From Tritrichomonas musculus (Eukaryota; Parabasalia; Tritrichomonadida; Tritrichomonadidae), in the NCBI GenBank assembly GCA_039105265.1, contig JAPFFF010000011.1:1302001-1366000 (forward strand): a stretch of 64,000 bases of DNA, in the 5' to 3' direction. Positions 47,968 to 58,099 of the stretch are shown here, in pieces. The position numbers were made by a program, and so were the translations under genes. A model generated the notes under the pieces. That model was not told the origin of the DNA. It saw only the letters and a list, made by a program, of their open reading frames with translations, and did no database searches. The first letter of the stretch is position 1. Each line of letters starts with the position of its first letter.

Positions 47968-50798
47968 ATGGCCAAGTTATTGAGTAAGCTCTCTAAGTCG
48001 GAGATCTTGTCGTTGCCTGGTTTCAATCAGTATAGATCTATGACTGTCCGTCAGTTGAAGCCAATCCTTAAGAAGATGATCCGCGAGCTGGAAATCGACT
48101 TCAGAGGTGTTCGCGTCATGGATTACGTCAACAAGGTAGAGTTGAATCGAAAAGCCGACAACGACTTCTTTGAACGCATGACCTCGACGAGAGAACAACG
48201 ACAGAAAGAACTGGAACAGAAAGTCCAACGCGAACAGTCTCTCAAAGATAATGCTCTATTCAATCGTTACTTCGGAGACATCGATACCGGATACACGACT
48301 TCGAAGACAGAAGAGAGACGTCGTTACGAAGAGAACGTTCACGACAAAGACGCGTATCGAGAAGACATGATGGAGATGATGTTAGCGGTCAAGAACCATG
48401 AATCCTTCGAAGTCGATATCGATGACGGTTCTGAGAAACAGTACGCCTTTGCCAAGGTCTTGAGACAGATTCGTAAGCAGAAGTCAAGCGAATGGAAACC
48501 TCTCGTCCACGGATATGACATAGACGGACACGGCAGAGTCTTCAGCGTCAACAAAGAATTGGATCTCGAAACCATGATCAGTTGTATCCTCGGCGAGATC
48601 ACAGTAGAAGAATACTACTCCGATTGTGATCCTAATCTCATCGGTTGGGATTACATTCCAGTCAGGTTCGAAGTGAAGTTCATCAAGATGACCAAGAACG
48701 AGAAGACCGGTAAGACTGAGTTCCTCGACGGAGAAGGTCATGTTATCGAATCCGTAGACGACTATCGTGACGCTCCAGACGGTGCCTTCTTCCCCTTCAT
48801 CAATCTCCTCAAAGGGTTGGACTTGACGAGGTATCAGATCTACGACTCCATCGACAAGAAGAACTACCGTGACAACTGCTTCGTCTATGCTTGCATTCAA
48901 TCAGGTGTCTTCACGGATGATGAGATACAGAAGCTCCGTAACGTCATGCTTACACGATCAATCCCCAACAAGAAGATCACTGAGATCGCCACCCAGATGA
49001 AGTGTCATTTCGTGGTAAGCCGTGTCAGCAACAACCGAGAATCACGACATCGTAAACGAGATTCAGTCGACACGCGCAAGAACGCCAAAGTCGTAGCAGA
49101 TCGAGTCGTTAGGTTATTGCTCTACAAAGAACACTACATGATCGATGATCATGAGGTACTTCCCATCACGAAGTACTATATCGAACACCGAGACGAACTT
49201 GACTCTAAGTATCCAATCCCTGAACGATTCATGATCAAGAACAAACGTGGAGACAAATCCGATAAGGGAACAGGTCTCTTGACTGTCTTGGAAACGATGT
49301 TTGAATGCAATCTCTTTAGAGAGATCAACCAATGCGAGCAAGCTATCCTCAGCACCTGTGAGTTCGATAACCACTTGAACGACTACGTTGACCTCATCTA
49401 CGACGAGAAGTTGTGTTGCAAAGCCGAAACGACAGACGCTAAGAAGATCACTGATTGGACGCACATCTACTACGCCGATTACGAGACTGACGTAACGGGC
49501 GACAAACACAAACCCTATCTATGTTGCCTCTGTGATGACAAGAACATATCGCACTTCGACGGCGAGAACCTTACGTCCGAATTCTTGAACTCCCTCATGA
49601 CCAACTCCCTTACGTACTTCCACAAGCTGAAATACGATGCGTGCTTCTTCATTAACGAACCAGGGTGGGAGGTCCAAGTCACTCAACGATCAGGTACGTT
49701 ACTCCAAGTCGTTATGGATCGCTATAAGACGATTGAGGTCACCGACCCCAAAACCAAGACCTCGAAGTCGAAGAAGATCAGGGAGAAGCATCTAACGTTC
49801 CGCAACAGCAAGTCCATCATCCCCGCTCCATTATGTGACTTCGATAGCATGTTCAACCTCAAGGTACACAAAGAGATCATCGCATACAAGATCTATACCC
49901 AAGCGAACATCAAACGTCGATGGATCCCATTTGATGAGTTCTTCGCCCAATACGTCGCTGAGAATGAAGACCGTAAGAGCACTTCCGTCCTCGAACAAGA
50001 CCGCGAACAGTTACTCAAGAACGCCAAGTTCGCCAAAGCCTACAACGAATCGGACTCCAGTATCGACATCATGAAGTATGCCCGGTTCTACTGCATCAAA
50101 GACTGCGTCACATTGATGGACGGTATGACGAAGTTCAACAACGACTTGGCCGAAGTGTTCAAGACGACCGAGAAGCCCTGGATAGGTATCCATCAATTCA
50201 TCTCCATCTCAGCTGTCGGTTACGACTTCGCCCGTATCTACGGCTGCTTCGAGGGATGCTTCCAACTGGCTGGTAAACCACAGAACTTCATTCAACGATG
50301 TGTCAGTGGTGGACGTACCATGACGGCTGACAACGAGAAGCAGCACGTAGAGGGGCGTATCCAAGACTTTGATGCCGTCAGTCTCTACCCATCAGCCATG
50401 TCGATTATGGATGGCGTCGCAAAGGGTATTCCTAAGGTGATTCCCAAGACATGCATCTCAAAGAGTCCGACGTCTCCAAGCTCTCAGCGATCTACAAAGC
50501 CAAGTATGGAAGTGAGTTGATCGGTAAACAGATGACCCAGTTCCATTGCGACTTCGATGCATTCCCTGGCGCAGTCGGTGACGTACACTCCCGTAAGTTG
50601 ATCGCTTTGGGGAAGAAGTCCTACCTCGACATCCTCGTAGATGAAGCCGGCAACGAAGGTTACCACATCCGCTGTAAGGGAGTACCACGTCAGTGTATCC
50701 TTAACAAGTGTAAACGACTCGGAATCACCGTTGAAGAGCTGTATGAACATCTCGTAGTTGACCTTGCGGATGAACTTCTTGATCTCAGTTGTATCTGA
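47968..50798 (+). pseudogene. Protein-primed DNA polymerase B of element D, broken
   Basis: The start at MAKLLSKLSKSEIL follows TTTTTTATTTACCTGAA. Exonuclease motifs are YADYETD, YFHKLKYDACFF and the YxxxD-type FYCIKDCVTL; the polymerase A motif is DFDAVSLYPSAM. A C-terminal piece of polymerase type is present near the end. The copy is broken (about two breaks) and lacks part of the polymerase core. The sequence differs strongly from the polymerases of A, B and E, and I see no internal HNH domain in the part present. Confidence 0.8.
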
Positions 50799-50919
50799 TG
50801 GTTCACTAAGGATCTCATCGAACTCAGGTATCGTTGGTTTGGATCTCGAGAATGAGGTTAGTGGAGGAATGGAATTGAATGCATTGACTACGTCTTCAAT
50901 CCACTTGGTGTTCTTCTCA

Positions 50920-51531
50920 ATGGTCAACTACGAGATGTTAGGTTACCACTGCAATCACAAGGTCATGAACGAACAATGCGACCACGTCTTCAAGAACATC
51001 TCCGACCTCTATCACAGTAAAGAGTACGTTGAGTATGAGTCATTCATCGATGAGCTCTCCAAGTTGATCTTCCATATCAGATCCAAAGACAGTTACGATA
51101 AAGAGTTCCATCAAAGCGATATGTACCGAATACCATTACCGAGTGAGATCAAACACATCATCGACAACGTAATCAAGATGAATGGAGCCATCACGGCATA
51201 CAACGCGAAGACCAATCCCGAGTGCAGCAAATGCAAAGCAGCCGTCCGTAAATACGAGTACTCTGTGAGGGAGATCGAGAGAATGAGATCCGATGCGAAA
51301 CAACTCCAAGAAGAGATAGCTAAACCAGATGAGTCGAGGTATGATTTCGTTGAGTTCCTCTCGAAGAACTGGCCTACTATAGATCGAATCCAACTCAGAG
51401 TCGTCAAAGACAGGTACAAACAAGAGTTCAACATCAACCTCAAATACGATGAACTAATCGAGAAGGTCGAGTCCACGAAGCTGTTCAAGGTCACTAACGT
51501 TCACAACGTCAAGTGGATGAATCGGCTCTAA
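50920..51531 (+). CDS. Coiled-coil protein with CxxC, unknown
   Basis: A 203-residue protein with a cysteine pair (ECSKCKAAV, residues about 105-113), a coiled coil (EIERMRSDAKQLQEEI) and a C-terminal helical part (VVKDRYKQEFNINLKYDELI) that resembles the ending of the protein at 46474. The area just upstream is rearranged, so the start is uncertain and the gene may be incomplete. Function is unknown. Confidence 0.4.
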   Translation: MVNYEMLGYHCNHKVMNEQCDHVFKNISDLYHSKEYVEYESFIDELSKLIFHIRSKDSYDKEFHQSDMYRIPLPSEIKHIIDNVIKMNGAITAYNAKTNPECSKCKAAVRKYEYSVREIERMRSDAKQLQEEIAKPDESRYDFVEFLSKNWPTIDRIQLRVVKDRYKQEFNINLKYDELIEKVESTKLFKVTNVHNVKWMNRL

Positions 51532-51710
51532 ATGAGTTCTTTTTGGGCCAAAATCGAGGTGGTTACGTAGAGGGGTCTGTTTCGGGGTAAATCGAACCCA
51601 CTAACCTTTGAGGCCGATTCTACCATGATTTGTCTCATTGATGAGCATCTCCACCAAGACTTCAAACGCCAACACTCACCATCAGTACCAATATTTTTCT
51701 TTCACATTAA

Positions 51711-51950
51711 ATGAGTATCACCACCGAGACAGACGTCATCAAACCATCCTCCTCAACCGACCTTCTTAACGAGATCACCGCCTCAGCTCCTAAATCCAAC
51801 CGTGGACGTAAGCGCAAGTATGCCACCGACGAAGAACGTATCCTCGCCAGACGTGCTCAACAGAAAGCCTACCGTGAGCGTAAGAAGAAAGAGTTGCTCG
51901 AACTCAGAGCCCTCAAAGCAGAACTCGATGCCAAAAACAACGCTGAGTAA
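51711..51950 (+). CDS. Short bZIP-like DNA-binding protein
   Basis: A 79-residue protein with an AT-hook-like GRKRK motif at residues about 34-38 and a basic helix RRAQQKAYRERKKKELLELRALKAEL continuing as a short leucine heptad. The basic part resembles the N-x7-R/K region of bZIP factors of the fungal AP-1 type, although the Asn is replaced by Gln and the zipper is short. It may be a transcription regulator captured from a host. The start follows ATATTTTTCTTTCACATTAA. Confidence 0.55.
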   Translation: MSITTETDVIKPSSSTDLLNEITASAPKSNRGRKRKYATDEERILARRAQQKAYRERKKKELLELRALKAELDAKNNAE

Positions 51951-51953
51951 GCT

Positions 51954-52709
51954 CTAATATAGTTTCATTTTTGGGGTATCAGCCGGGTTGACCCTAATGG
52001 TAACGAACATGGGACTTAATAGCTTAATCGGTTGATACTGGAAGTCAACGAGCTCCAACTCGATTTGCTTGAACGAGTCAGTGTTCACGATGTTCTTGAG
52101 AGGCTTACCGTACATCTCGAAGTTGTATAAGACGGGTACCTTTTGTAGTAACGGATAATCGATGCTGGCTATGACCGATGGAGTGTATTCTTTGCCGTCG
52201 ACGCTGGACTGAATTGACTGACCTTGCTTCGAAACCAGGTAGAGCTTGTCGTACAAGGATTTCACGGGCCTCTCGAACGTGATGGTATCTCCCGCGTCAT
52301 AGATTTCACTACCGTCTTCGTTCCGCAATCCAGTAATCAACCCGGCTAAACGAGTTATTCCCTCGAAATGCACGTTCAGGTGCATTCGAAGCTGTAGTCT
52401 AAAGGCAGAGTCGGCGCTGACCGTCATCACCTTGCCTAATATCGGATCTTCGTGTTCGAATATCTTTGGTAGTAGTTTATCTGCCTCTACACGACAATAG
52501 TCCTTGAATTGATATCTATACGTGTCATGGGTAAATCCATGAGGGTCTTCGTAATAGTATTCGATATAGTCTTCATCGGTCACGACACAGATGTCTCTAA
52601 CGTTAATCGACTCGACATAGTACTCAACGTACTCGCAGTTCCACGGTATCTGAACGTTAGCTCGTAAATGATGGTAGTCAGGACCAGTGCTCTGCAGGGA
52701 TAAAATCAT
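51954..52709 (-). CDS. Penton-like minor capsid protein
   Basis: The 251-residue protein is beta-rich throughout, with length and C-terminal pattern (LLQKVPVLYNFEMYG, then IELELVDFQYQPIKLL...MFVTIRV) typical of the single jelly-roll vertex protein of Polintons. The start at 52709 (MILSLQSTGPD) is favoured because it leaves 17 bp to the divergent fiber gene, as in other divergent pairs here; an upstream ATG would overlap that gene. It appears whole. It would form capsid vertices and may anchor the fiber encoded next door. Confidence 0.6.
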   Translation of the reverse strand: MILSLQSTGPDYHHLRANVQIPWNCEYVEYYVESINVRDICVVTDEDYIEYYYEDPHGFTHDTYRYQFKDYCRVEADKLLPKIFEHEDPILGKVMTVSADSAFRLQLRMHLNVHFEGITRLAGLITGLRNEDGSEIYDAGDTITFERPVKSLYDKLYLVSKQGQSIQSSVDGKEYTPSVIASIDYPLLQKVPVLYNFEMYGKPLKNIVNTDSFKQIELELVDFQYQPIKLLSPMFVTIRVNPADTPKMKLY

Positions 52710-52726
52710 TTTACGGTGATTAAAAG

Positions 52727-54455
52727 ATGATTGCTCCATTAGCCGTGCAAGCGTTGGCCCTGAGAGATTGTGGGTACGAAATCGACGTCACTGACGATGA
52801 ACTACGAATCACCCGAGACGACAGTCCCGATAACGTTCGCATCAACTGTATCTACACTAAGAAAGAGATCGACGACATAGTCCAGAACAATAAACCCGAA
52901 ACGTACTTCGAGCTCAAAGAATCCGACCAGCTCTACCTCTACAAGCCATCGTCAATCACTCAGTCAGAGAGGTACTACGAAATGATTTGGGTCATCGATC
53001 CCGACTACGACATCCCATTACAGTTGGAGTTCGAGTTCAGAGACTACCTTTTCGGACACACCTGGGCTCTCACCTGGGATGGAACATCATGGACCGGGAA
53101 CAACGTCGTGAATCGCTCAATCGCGAAGCTATCGTCTAAGACCAACAACAACGGAAGTCCTGCTATAGTCGTCCCTCACAGCGATTACATCGCGAAGTGG
53201 CTTAGGTGTATTGTCGGCGATGACCTTTCCAAGAACTACGCCACTGCTCTATCCGACTACGTAACCAATTGGAGGGTGGTGTATAAGGATGGCGCCGTCA
53301 TCGAACTCACCGACATTAAGTTGGATTCAGCACCACAGTACGACGGCCTCGACGTTCAACAGTTCGCGGTCAAAGTTAGTGACGATGTGTCCTCCAAGGA
53401 CCTCCTCTACGTACTAGCCGATATCAACATCAACGGACATGTAACATCGTTGAGGTGGGATCTACATCCGATCAGCCCTATCAACCTCCATTACCTTCAC
53501 ACCTGGAACGACAACCCCGTCATCGAGTCATTCAACTACATCCGTGAGGTCAAGCATTCAAACAAGTCCATTCCGGAATCATCGACCCAGAAGAACATCC
53601 ACATCTACATCGAGAAGGAGTACTTCGAGCAGAAGCCTGAGAACGCCAATGAGACGTACAACCCTTTCGACGTCATGATCGTCCAACAGTTCTATGAGGT
53701 CAAACCCGATCCACGAAACTGCACTACCATCACTACCGACAACAACATCTACTCATCGAAGATCATCTGGGCTGATAACATCATGACCATGCGTCGAGAT
53801 CTGAACGTCGTCGGTGGTATCGTTGACGTACTCGCTTATGATTACTCAACGTTGAGAGCCATCATCAATGGGATTCAAGAGCAACTTCGGTTACAAGCCG
53901 CGTATAACGAGTACACCGATTCCATTCGTAAAGGCTTGGCGATCGCTGGTGATATCCTCAACATACTCACCGGAGCTGTTAGTATGGTCAAAGCCCTCTC
54001 GATTCTATCCATCACTGGGGAGAACATGAACATCAACACGTATCGAACCGAAGACTTCACGTTCCCAGGTATGGGTGGCCCCGATGATGATTATCCTGGC
54101 GGCAAACCACCTATTAATGGCAAGTTCCTCCTCGACATGGACACGAGTGCTGCTGGTCAGGTACTCAAACGATTCATCCCAACACAGACGGAGATCCCTG
54201 CTGCGACAGCTTCATTGACCGCCACAGATCTAGTACTCAACGCAGTGAACTCATTGACCCAGATAGGTAATGCAACCACGACCATCATCGCTGGCGGGTT
54301 GACCCTCGATCGAGTACCGGAAATGGTTGAAGGCGTTCGCACCATAATCCAATCGATACATACCATCACCGACTCCGTTCGCGAGTTACGCCGTAGATGG
54401 AGAGAACATCGAGATAACACCATTGTTGATCAACCGTTCCAACTCGACCTTGATC
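52727..54455 (+). pseudogene. Fiber-like protein of element D, partial
   Basis: About 575 residues belong to D; the frame then runs into element E sequence. The region around CTTITTDNNIYSSK...MRRDLNVVGGIVDVLAYDYSTLRAIINGI matches the middle of the 1,659-residue fiber of A (SCTTLMTNFNIQTSG...GNVVDIAVNDISSLEKYC). Later come a hydrophobic stretch and a long helical part. The copy is partial. The pairing with a divergent penton-like gene fits a vertex-fiber module. Confidence 0.6.
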
Positions 54456-55034
54456 AACATGATAAAAAACAATATAAACTTCACCATCAATATAGTCAAC
54501 TGTTAAATATGAAGCAGTCAAATCACTCTTTAATCGAAAATTTGATAAATCACTTTTTGTAGCATAATTTGTCAAATCAACAGGTTCTGGGATATCTATT
54601 GAGAGAGCATATTTAGACATATCTGGTAAATTATCTGTTTTAGCATAACCACTTAATGTAGTACTTAATGATTCACTCGTAATGATGTTCTCAGGTATAT
54701 CAGTTGATAATTCAAAATTGTTAACAACGTAATCGCGTAATACATCAACAGCGTTTTCAATTTCTTCACTACTAGCATACTTTAATAGTTCTTTATTGAA
54801 TTCCTCCGTTTTGAGATAGTCAAATAAATCGGTTATTTTAGCGTACTCATCTAATGTAGTAATCTTTGCATAAGGTTTTAATAGTTCATTTAATTCTGCT
54901 TCATTAATGCTATTCCCTAAATTATTTCCGTTATTACTATTACATTGACAAGAATATTTTTTGATGTATTCGATAATGAGTTCATCAATTGTATTTACTT
55001 TTTTTACACTACCTGCTTGCTCTATTGTAAACAT
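54456..55034 (-). pseudogene. Fiber-like protein of element E, partial
   Basis: About 190 residues matching the fiber at 19687-20771: MFTIEQAGSVKKVNTIDELI start, ELIIEYIKKYSCQC, YAKITTLDE repeats and a KYASSEEIENAV block. The 3' part is replaced by element D sequence. The start lies 14 bp from the divergent structural gene, as in B. Confidence 0.6.
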
Positions 55035-55048
55035 TTTGAATGTAATAA
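55035..55048. promoter_or_regulatory. 14-bp gap between divergent start codons
   Basis: TTTGAATGTAATAA between the start codons of fiber and structural gene; same length and similar sequence as 20772-20785. Confidence 0.55.
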
Positions 55049-56700
55049 ATGATCGCATCAAACACCAAAGATTTCATTATGCAAGAAGTTAAAAAGAAGG
55101 ATTATCAAGATATGCTCATATTTATGTACGATAATAGCACCATTAATGAAGCAACTAAAAAAAATATTATTGATAATATCATTAATGTTGTCAATAATAA
55201 GTCATTATATACCAAAGACGCAAAAGAAAAGCTAAAAGAGATGCTAAACAAATATAAAGCTTCTCCTAAAGGAAGTAAAAGACAAAAAGCAACTTTAGCT
55301 AAAATACTTGACTCAAAAATGGATTACTTTAATGATACAACAAGATTGCTTAAGCGTAAAGAAGATACTCATGCTTTACCTCATGTTGAAGAAGAAGAAG
55401 AACCTGAATTAGCAGACCACTATTATAGAAACCAAATTAGTAAAGACATTGAATCGCTTAGTGATCTAATTGTAATTGATAGCAATCATATTGACGCATT
55501 ACAATTGTTTTATCGTATAGCAGATGATCCTGAGAAATATTCAGTATTCGATAAACGAGATACTAATATGATTACATCTCTTGTGGAATCATTAACTAAA
55601 AACATAGATTCGCGTAAAAAAGCTGCAATATCAGATAACATAACTAAACTGATGCAATTTGAGAATCAAAGAAGACAAACTAATATTGAAACAATAAGAA
55701 GGATCACTGAAAACAATCTAGAAGGCGATCAATTAATAGATTCATTTAAAAAAGCTTCAACTATTGATGCTAATCAGCTTAATCGATTTGGATTGATTAA
55801 TGAGGATTTCACAATAGATGATGTATATAAATACTATAATTGCTCTATTAATCCTAAAAATGATTCTGACATTAGAGTAAGAAATCTTGTTTTACAATTA
55901 CATGATGCAATAAGAAAAACAAATATATTTGATCAATCAGCAAAGCCCACTAATATGAAGCAACTAAAGAGCTTAATAAAGTATATCAAAGTAAATGGCG
56001 ATAGAGATGTATTTTATAATATGAATAGCGATAGTAGTGATGAAATTAATGACGCAAATCTAGAAGCTGATAATAAATATTTATCCAATAATAAAACAAT
56101 GAGTAAATCCGTTTTTCATACGCCAACTAAAGAATATCTTAGGAGAAACAAACGCTATGCTAATAAAGATGATACAGATAAAAACGATTATACACCTTTA
56201 TTAGACAACAATGTTGAACTTAAAAAAGGATCTGACATAAATGAAGCCGAATTATTAGCTAATTATATGAATAGTGCACCAAGTGGTAAACGAACTAATA
56301 AAACAGTAGATGCATTACAAAAACGCATGAATGACTTATATATTTTCGATAATAAACAAAGTGTTGATATTAGTAAATATCGTAGTGCACTATTTGATAT
56401 TCTCATTAATGGTAATTATCGTATTAAATTCTCTCCTAAATGTGCTACAAGAGATGGTGCAGAAGCTTATTGCAAAAAAAGATTTGATAAAAATGGATAT
56501 CTATTATATCGATTAATCCCTGCAAGAAGAGATACTAAAGACCCATTAGGTAATTCAATTTGTGATCTAAATGGAGATCGAGTAGAAGACATTGTCATTG
56601 TTGATACACGTGGTAAACCAGTTATTATTAATGGATTTCGACTCATAAAAGCTGATCCATATAAGAAATTATGGCAAACAGAACGCATTAAAAAAGGAGG
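55049..56700 (+). pseudogene. Large structural-type protein of element E, partial
   Basis: About 550 residues matching the 750-residue protein at 20786 from the start through the FSPKCATRDGAEAYCKK and DLNGDRVEDIVIV domain. The remaining C-terminal part is not present. Similarity is highest over the domain and the N-terminal helices; the charged linker has drifted. Confidence 0.65.
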
Positions 56701-56806
56701 TGAGAGAGTACTATAGACCGGCTGAGCAGGGGATAAAAAAGGGGTATCAAAAGGGGTAGGGTTAAAATACATATCTTTGATTTTTTAATTTAATTTTTTA
56801 TCATTA

Positions 56807-57166
56807 ATGAAAGTCATGTATTATGTTGATGACGGAGTTCGCGTATTTTACACACCAAAGAAACGCTTGAATATGTGGGATAAGTCAGTTAAAGAATTCT
56901 TGACGAAAATCAATAATGACAAGGAATTTGCCTTGAAGTGTTGTAATTATAAAGCCACCAAAGAACAATTTGATGAATTCTTTAATGAATATGATTGTGA
57001 GATATATACATATCCTAAAGACATGATGATTTTTGAATTCGTACGATTTTATAGAAGAAATGAACCTGAACGTGTAATGTTAGCTTCTATCAATGACTTC
57101 TTTAATCATCCGAATAAAAGATATCGCAAAGTACCAATTCGTAAGGGAAACACAAATAACAAATAA
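56807..57166 (+). CDS. Unknown 119-residue protein
   Basis: A whole small protein of mixed helix and strand (MKVMYYVDDGVRVFYTP, then MMIFEFVRFYRRNEPE) with a basic end. It follows a long T-rich stretch (TTTTTTAATTTAATTTTTTATC) that probably holds its promoter. No family recognised and no homologue elsewhere in the window. Confidence 0.45.
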   Translation: MKVMYYVDDGVRVFYTPKKRLNMWDKSVKEFLTKINNDKEFALKCCNYKATKEQFDEFFNEYDCEIYTYPKDMMIFEFVRFYRRNEPERVMLASINDFFNHPNKRYRKVPIRKGNTNNK

Positions 57167-57296
57167 ATGAATCAACATTAATGATGTTTTATTTTTGTAC
57201 CCCCTGATGATGTTTTAAATTGACGAACTCCCAAAAATAACATCAACGAAAAACAGAACTTTCAAAAATTTTTTATTTTTTTATCAGCCATTTATA

Positions 57297-57569
57297 ATGT
57301 CAAACCAAGCCGAAACATTAAGCACCCTCATTAATAGAATCAATAAAAAGCTAAAAGGATGGAGACCCGCTTTAAAATACCTCTACGATAATGAAGGGAC
57401 AAAGTCCCCTTTTGCGAAGCAAAATGATATCATAGATGAAGTACTAAAAGAGATAAATCACTTTATTAATCAGCTAAAGAAATTCAACGGTAGCTGCGAA
57501 CACTCGCTGCCTCCGACGAACGGAGGAACTGAACAATTAATAGCTGAACTTGAAGAACTCATTTATTAG
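57297..57569 (+). CDS. Small helical protein carrying two mini-repeats
   Basis: A 90-residue protein: helical N-terminus (LSTLINRINKKLKGWRP), then a mini-repeat coding GTKSPFAKQND, a second helix (VLKEINHFINQLKKF), a second mini-repeat coding SCEHSLPPTNGG, and a short acidic helix. Nearly a third of the gene is thus made of palindromic inserts from two different families. Function is unknown. Confidence 0.5.
   Translation: MSNQAETLSTLINRINKKLKGWRPALKYLYDNEGTKSPFAKQNDIIDEVLKEINHFINQLKKFNGSCEHSLPPTNGGTEQLIAELEELIY
57394..57427. repeat. In-frame palindromic mini-repeat (TTTTGC-GCAAAA family)
   Basis: GGGAC-aaa-GTCCC (57396-57408) followed by TTTTGC-gaa-GCAAAA (57410-57424). Encodes EGTKSPFAKQND. 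Close copies at 58488 and 60212; a more distant one in reversed orientation at 63388. Confidence 0.8.
57491..57528. repeat. In-frame palindromic mini-repeat (CCTCCG family)
   Basis: GCGA-acac-TCGC (57496-57507) followed by CCTCCG-acgaa-CGGAGG (57510-57526). Encodes SCEHSLPPTNGG. Nearly the same DNA as 34419-34455. Confidence 0.75.
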
Positions 57570-57643
57570 ACAATTCATTTAATTCATTCTCAAGCTGATG
57601 AACTTTATTTTTGTTTTTTGTTTTTTAATTTCATGATAAAGAT

Positions 57644-58099
57644 ATGTCAACACCAAAAGTTTATGATTACATTAATTCACTTATTGAAATGTTAGATGAA
57701 TCAGAGAAGTTTAAACAATGTGATTTCTCAATTCTGTGTGATAGATATCCAATACCTTGCGGAAAGGCTGCATATAAAGCTAAAGTGATATACATATCAT
57801 TGAAGAACAAAGATAATGCATTTAAATGATTATATTATGATAAGATTGTTGAACTCGGGCTCGAATATATAACATTAACATCAAATGTTAGAAGAAGAAT
57901 ATCAACAACATCTATTGAGTTCTTCGTTGAAGGTTCAAATGAAGAGCAATCATTTAAAGAATACAAGTATTATAATTACAGTATCAGGAAAGTTAATGAT
58001 AAGAAAACAAAAGAACTCATTGAACAAATGAGACAAAAATATAATATCAATACACCTCAACTGTTTGTTGGTGTTCAACAACAGCTCATATTAGATTAA
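57644..58099 (+). pseudogene. Conserved unknown Polinton protein, broken copy
   Basis: Matches 36139-36597 from start to end (VYDYINSLIEML, KCDFSILCDRYPI, LTSNVRRRI, YNYSI). It is broken (about one break). It converges on the ATPase gene. Function unknown. Confidence 0.6.

Larger units (their letters stand above)
46987..54460. mobile_element. Polinton element D, distinct G+C-richer lineage (broken)
   Basis: Base composition rises sharply from about 47000 to 54450, with many C- and G-ending codons. Genes are an HNH-associated domain protein, an acidic protein, polymerase B, an unknown coiled protein, a bZIP-like protein, a penton-like protein and a fiber. Integrase, ATPase and major capsid were not seen. 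It is broken (about three breaks) and joined to element E at about 54460. Confidence 0.72.

Noticed and set aside
48339-49509. Several minus-strand frames opposite polymerase D
   Set aside because: They arise from the G+C-rich codon use of the polymerase and show no recognisable domain.
50484-50927. Minus-strand frame in element D
   Set aside because: Most of it is antisense to the polymerase C-terminal piece; its first part lies in rearranged DNA and is not a separate gene I can support.
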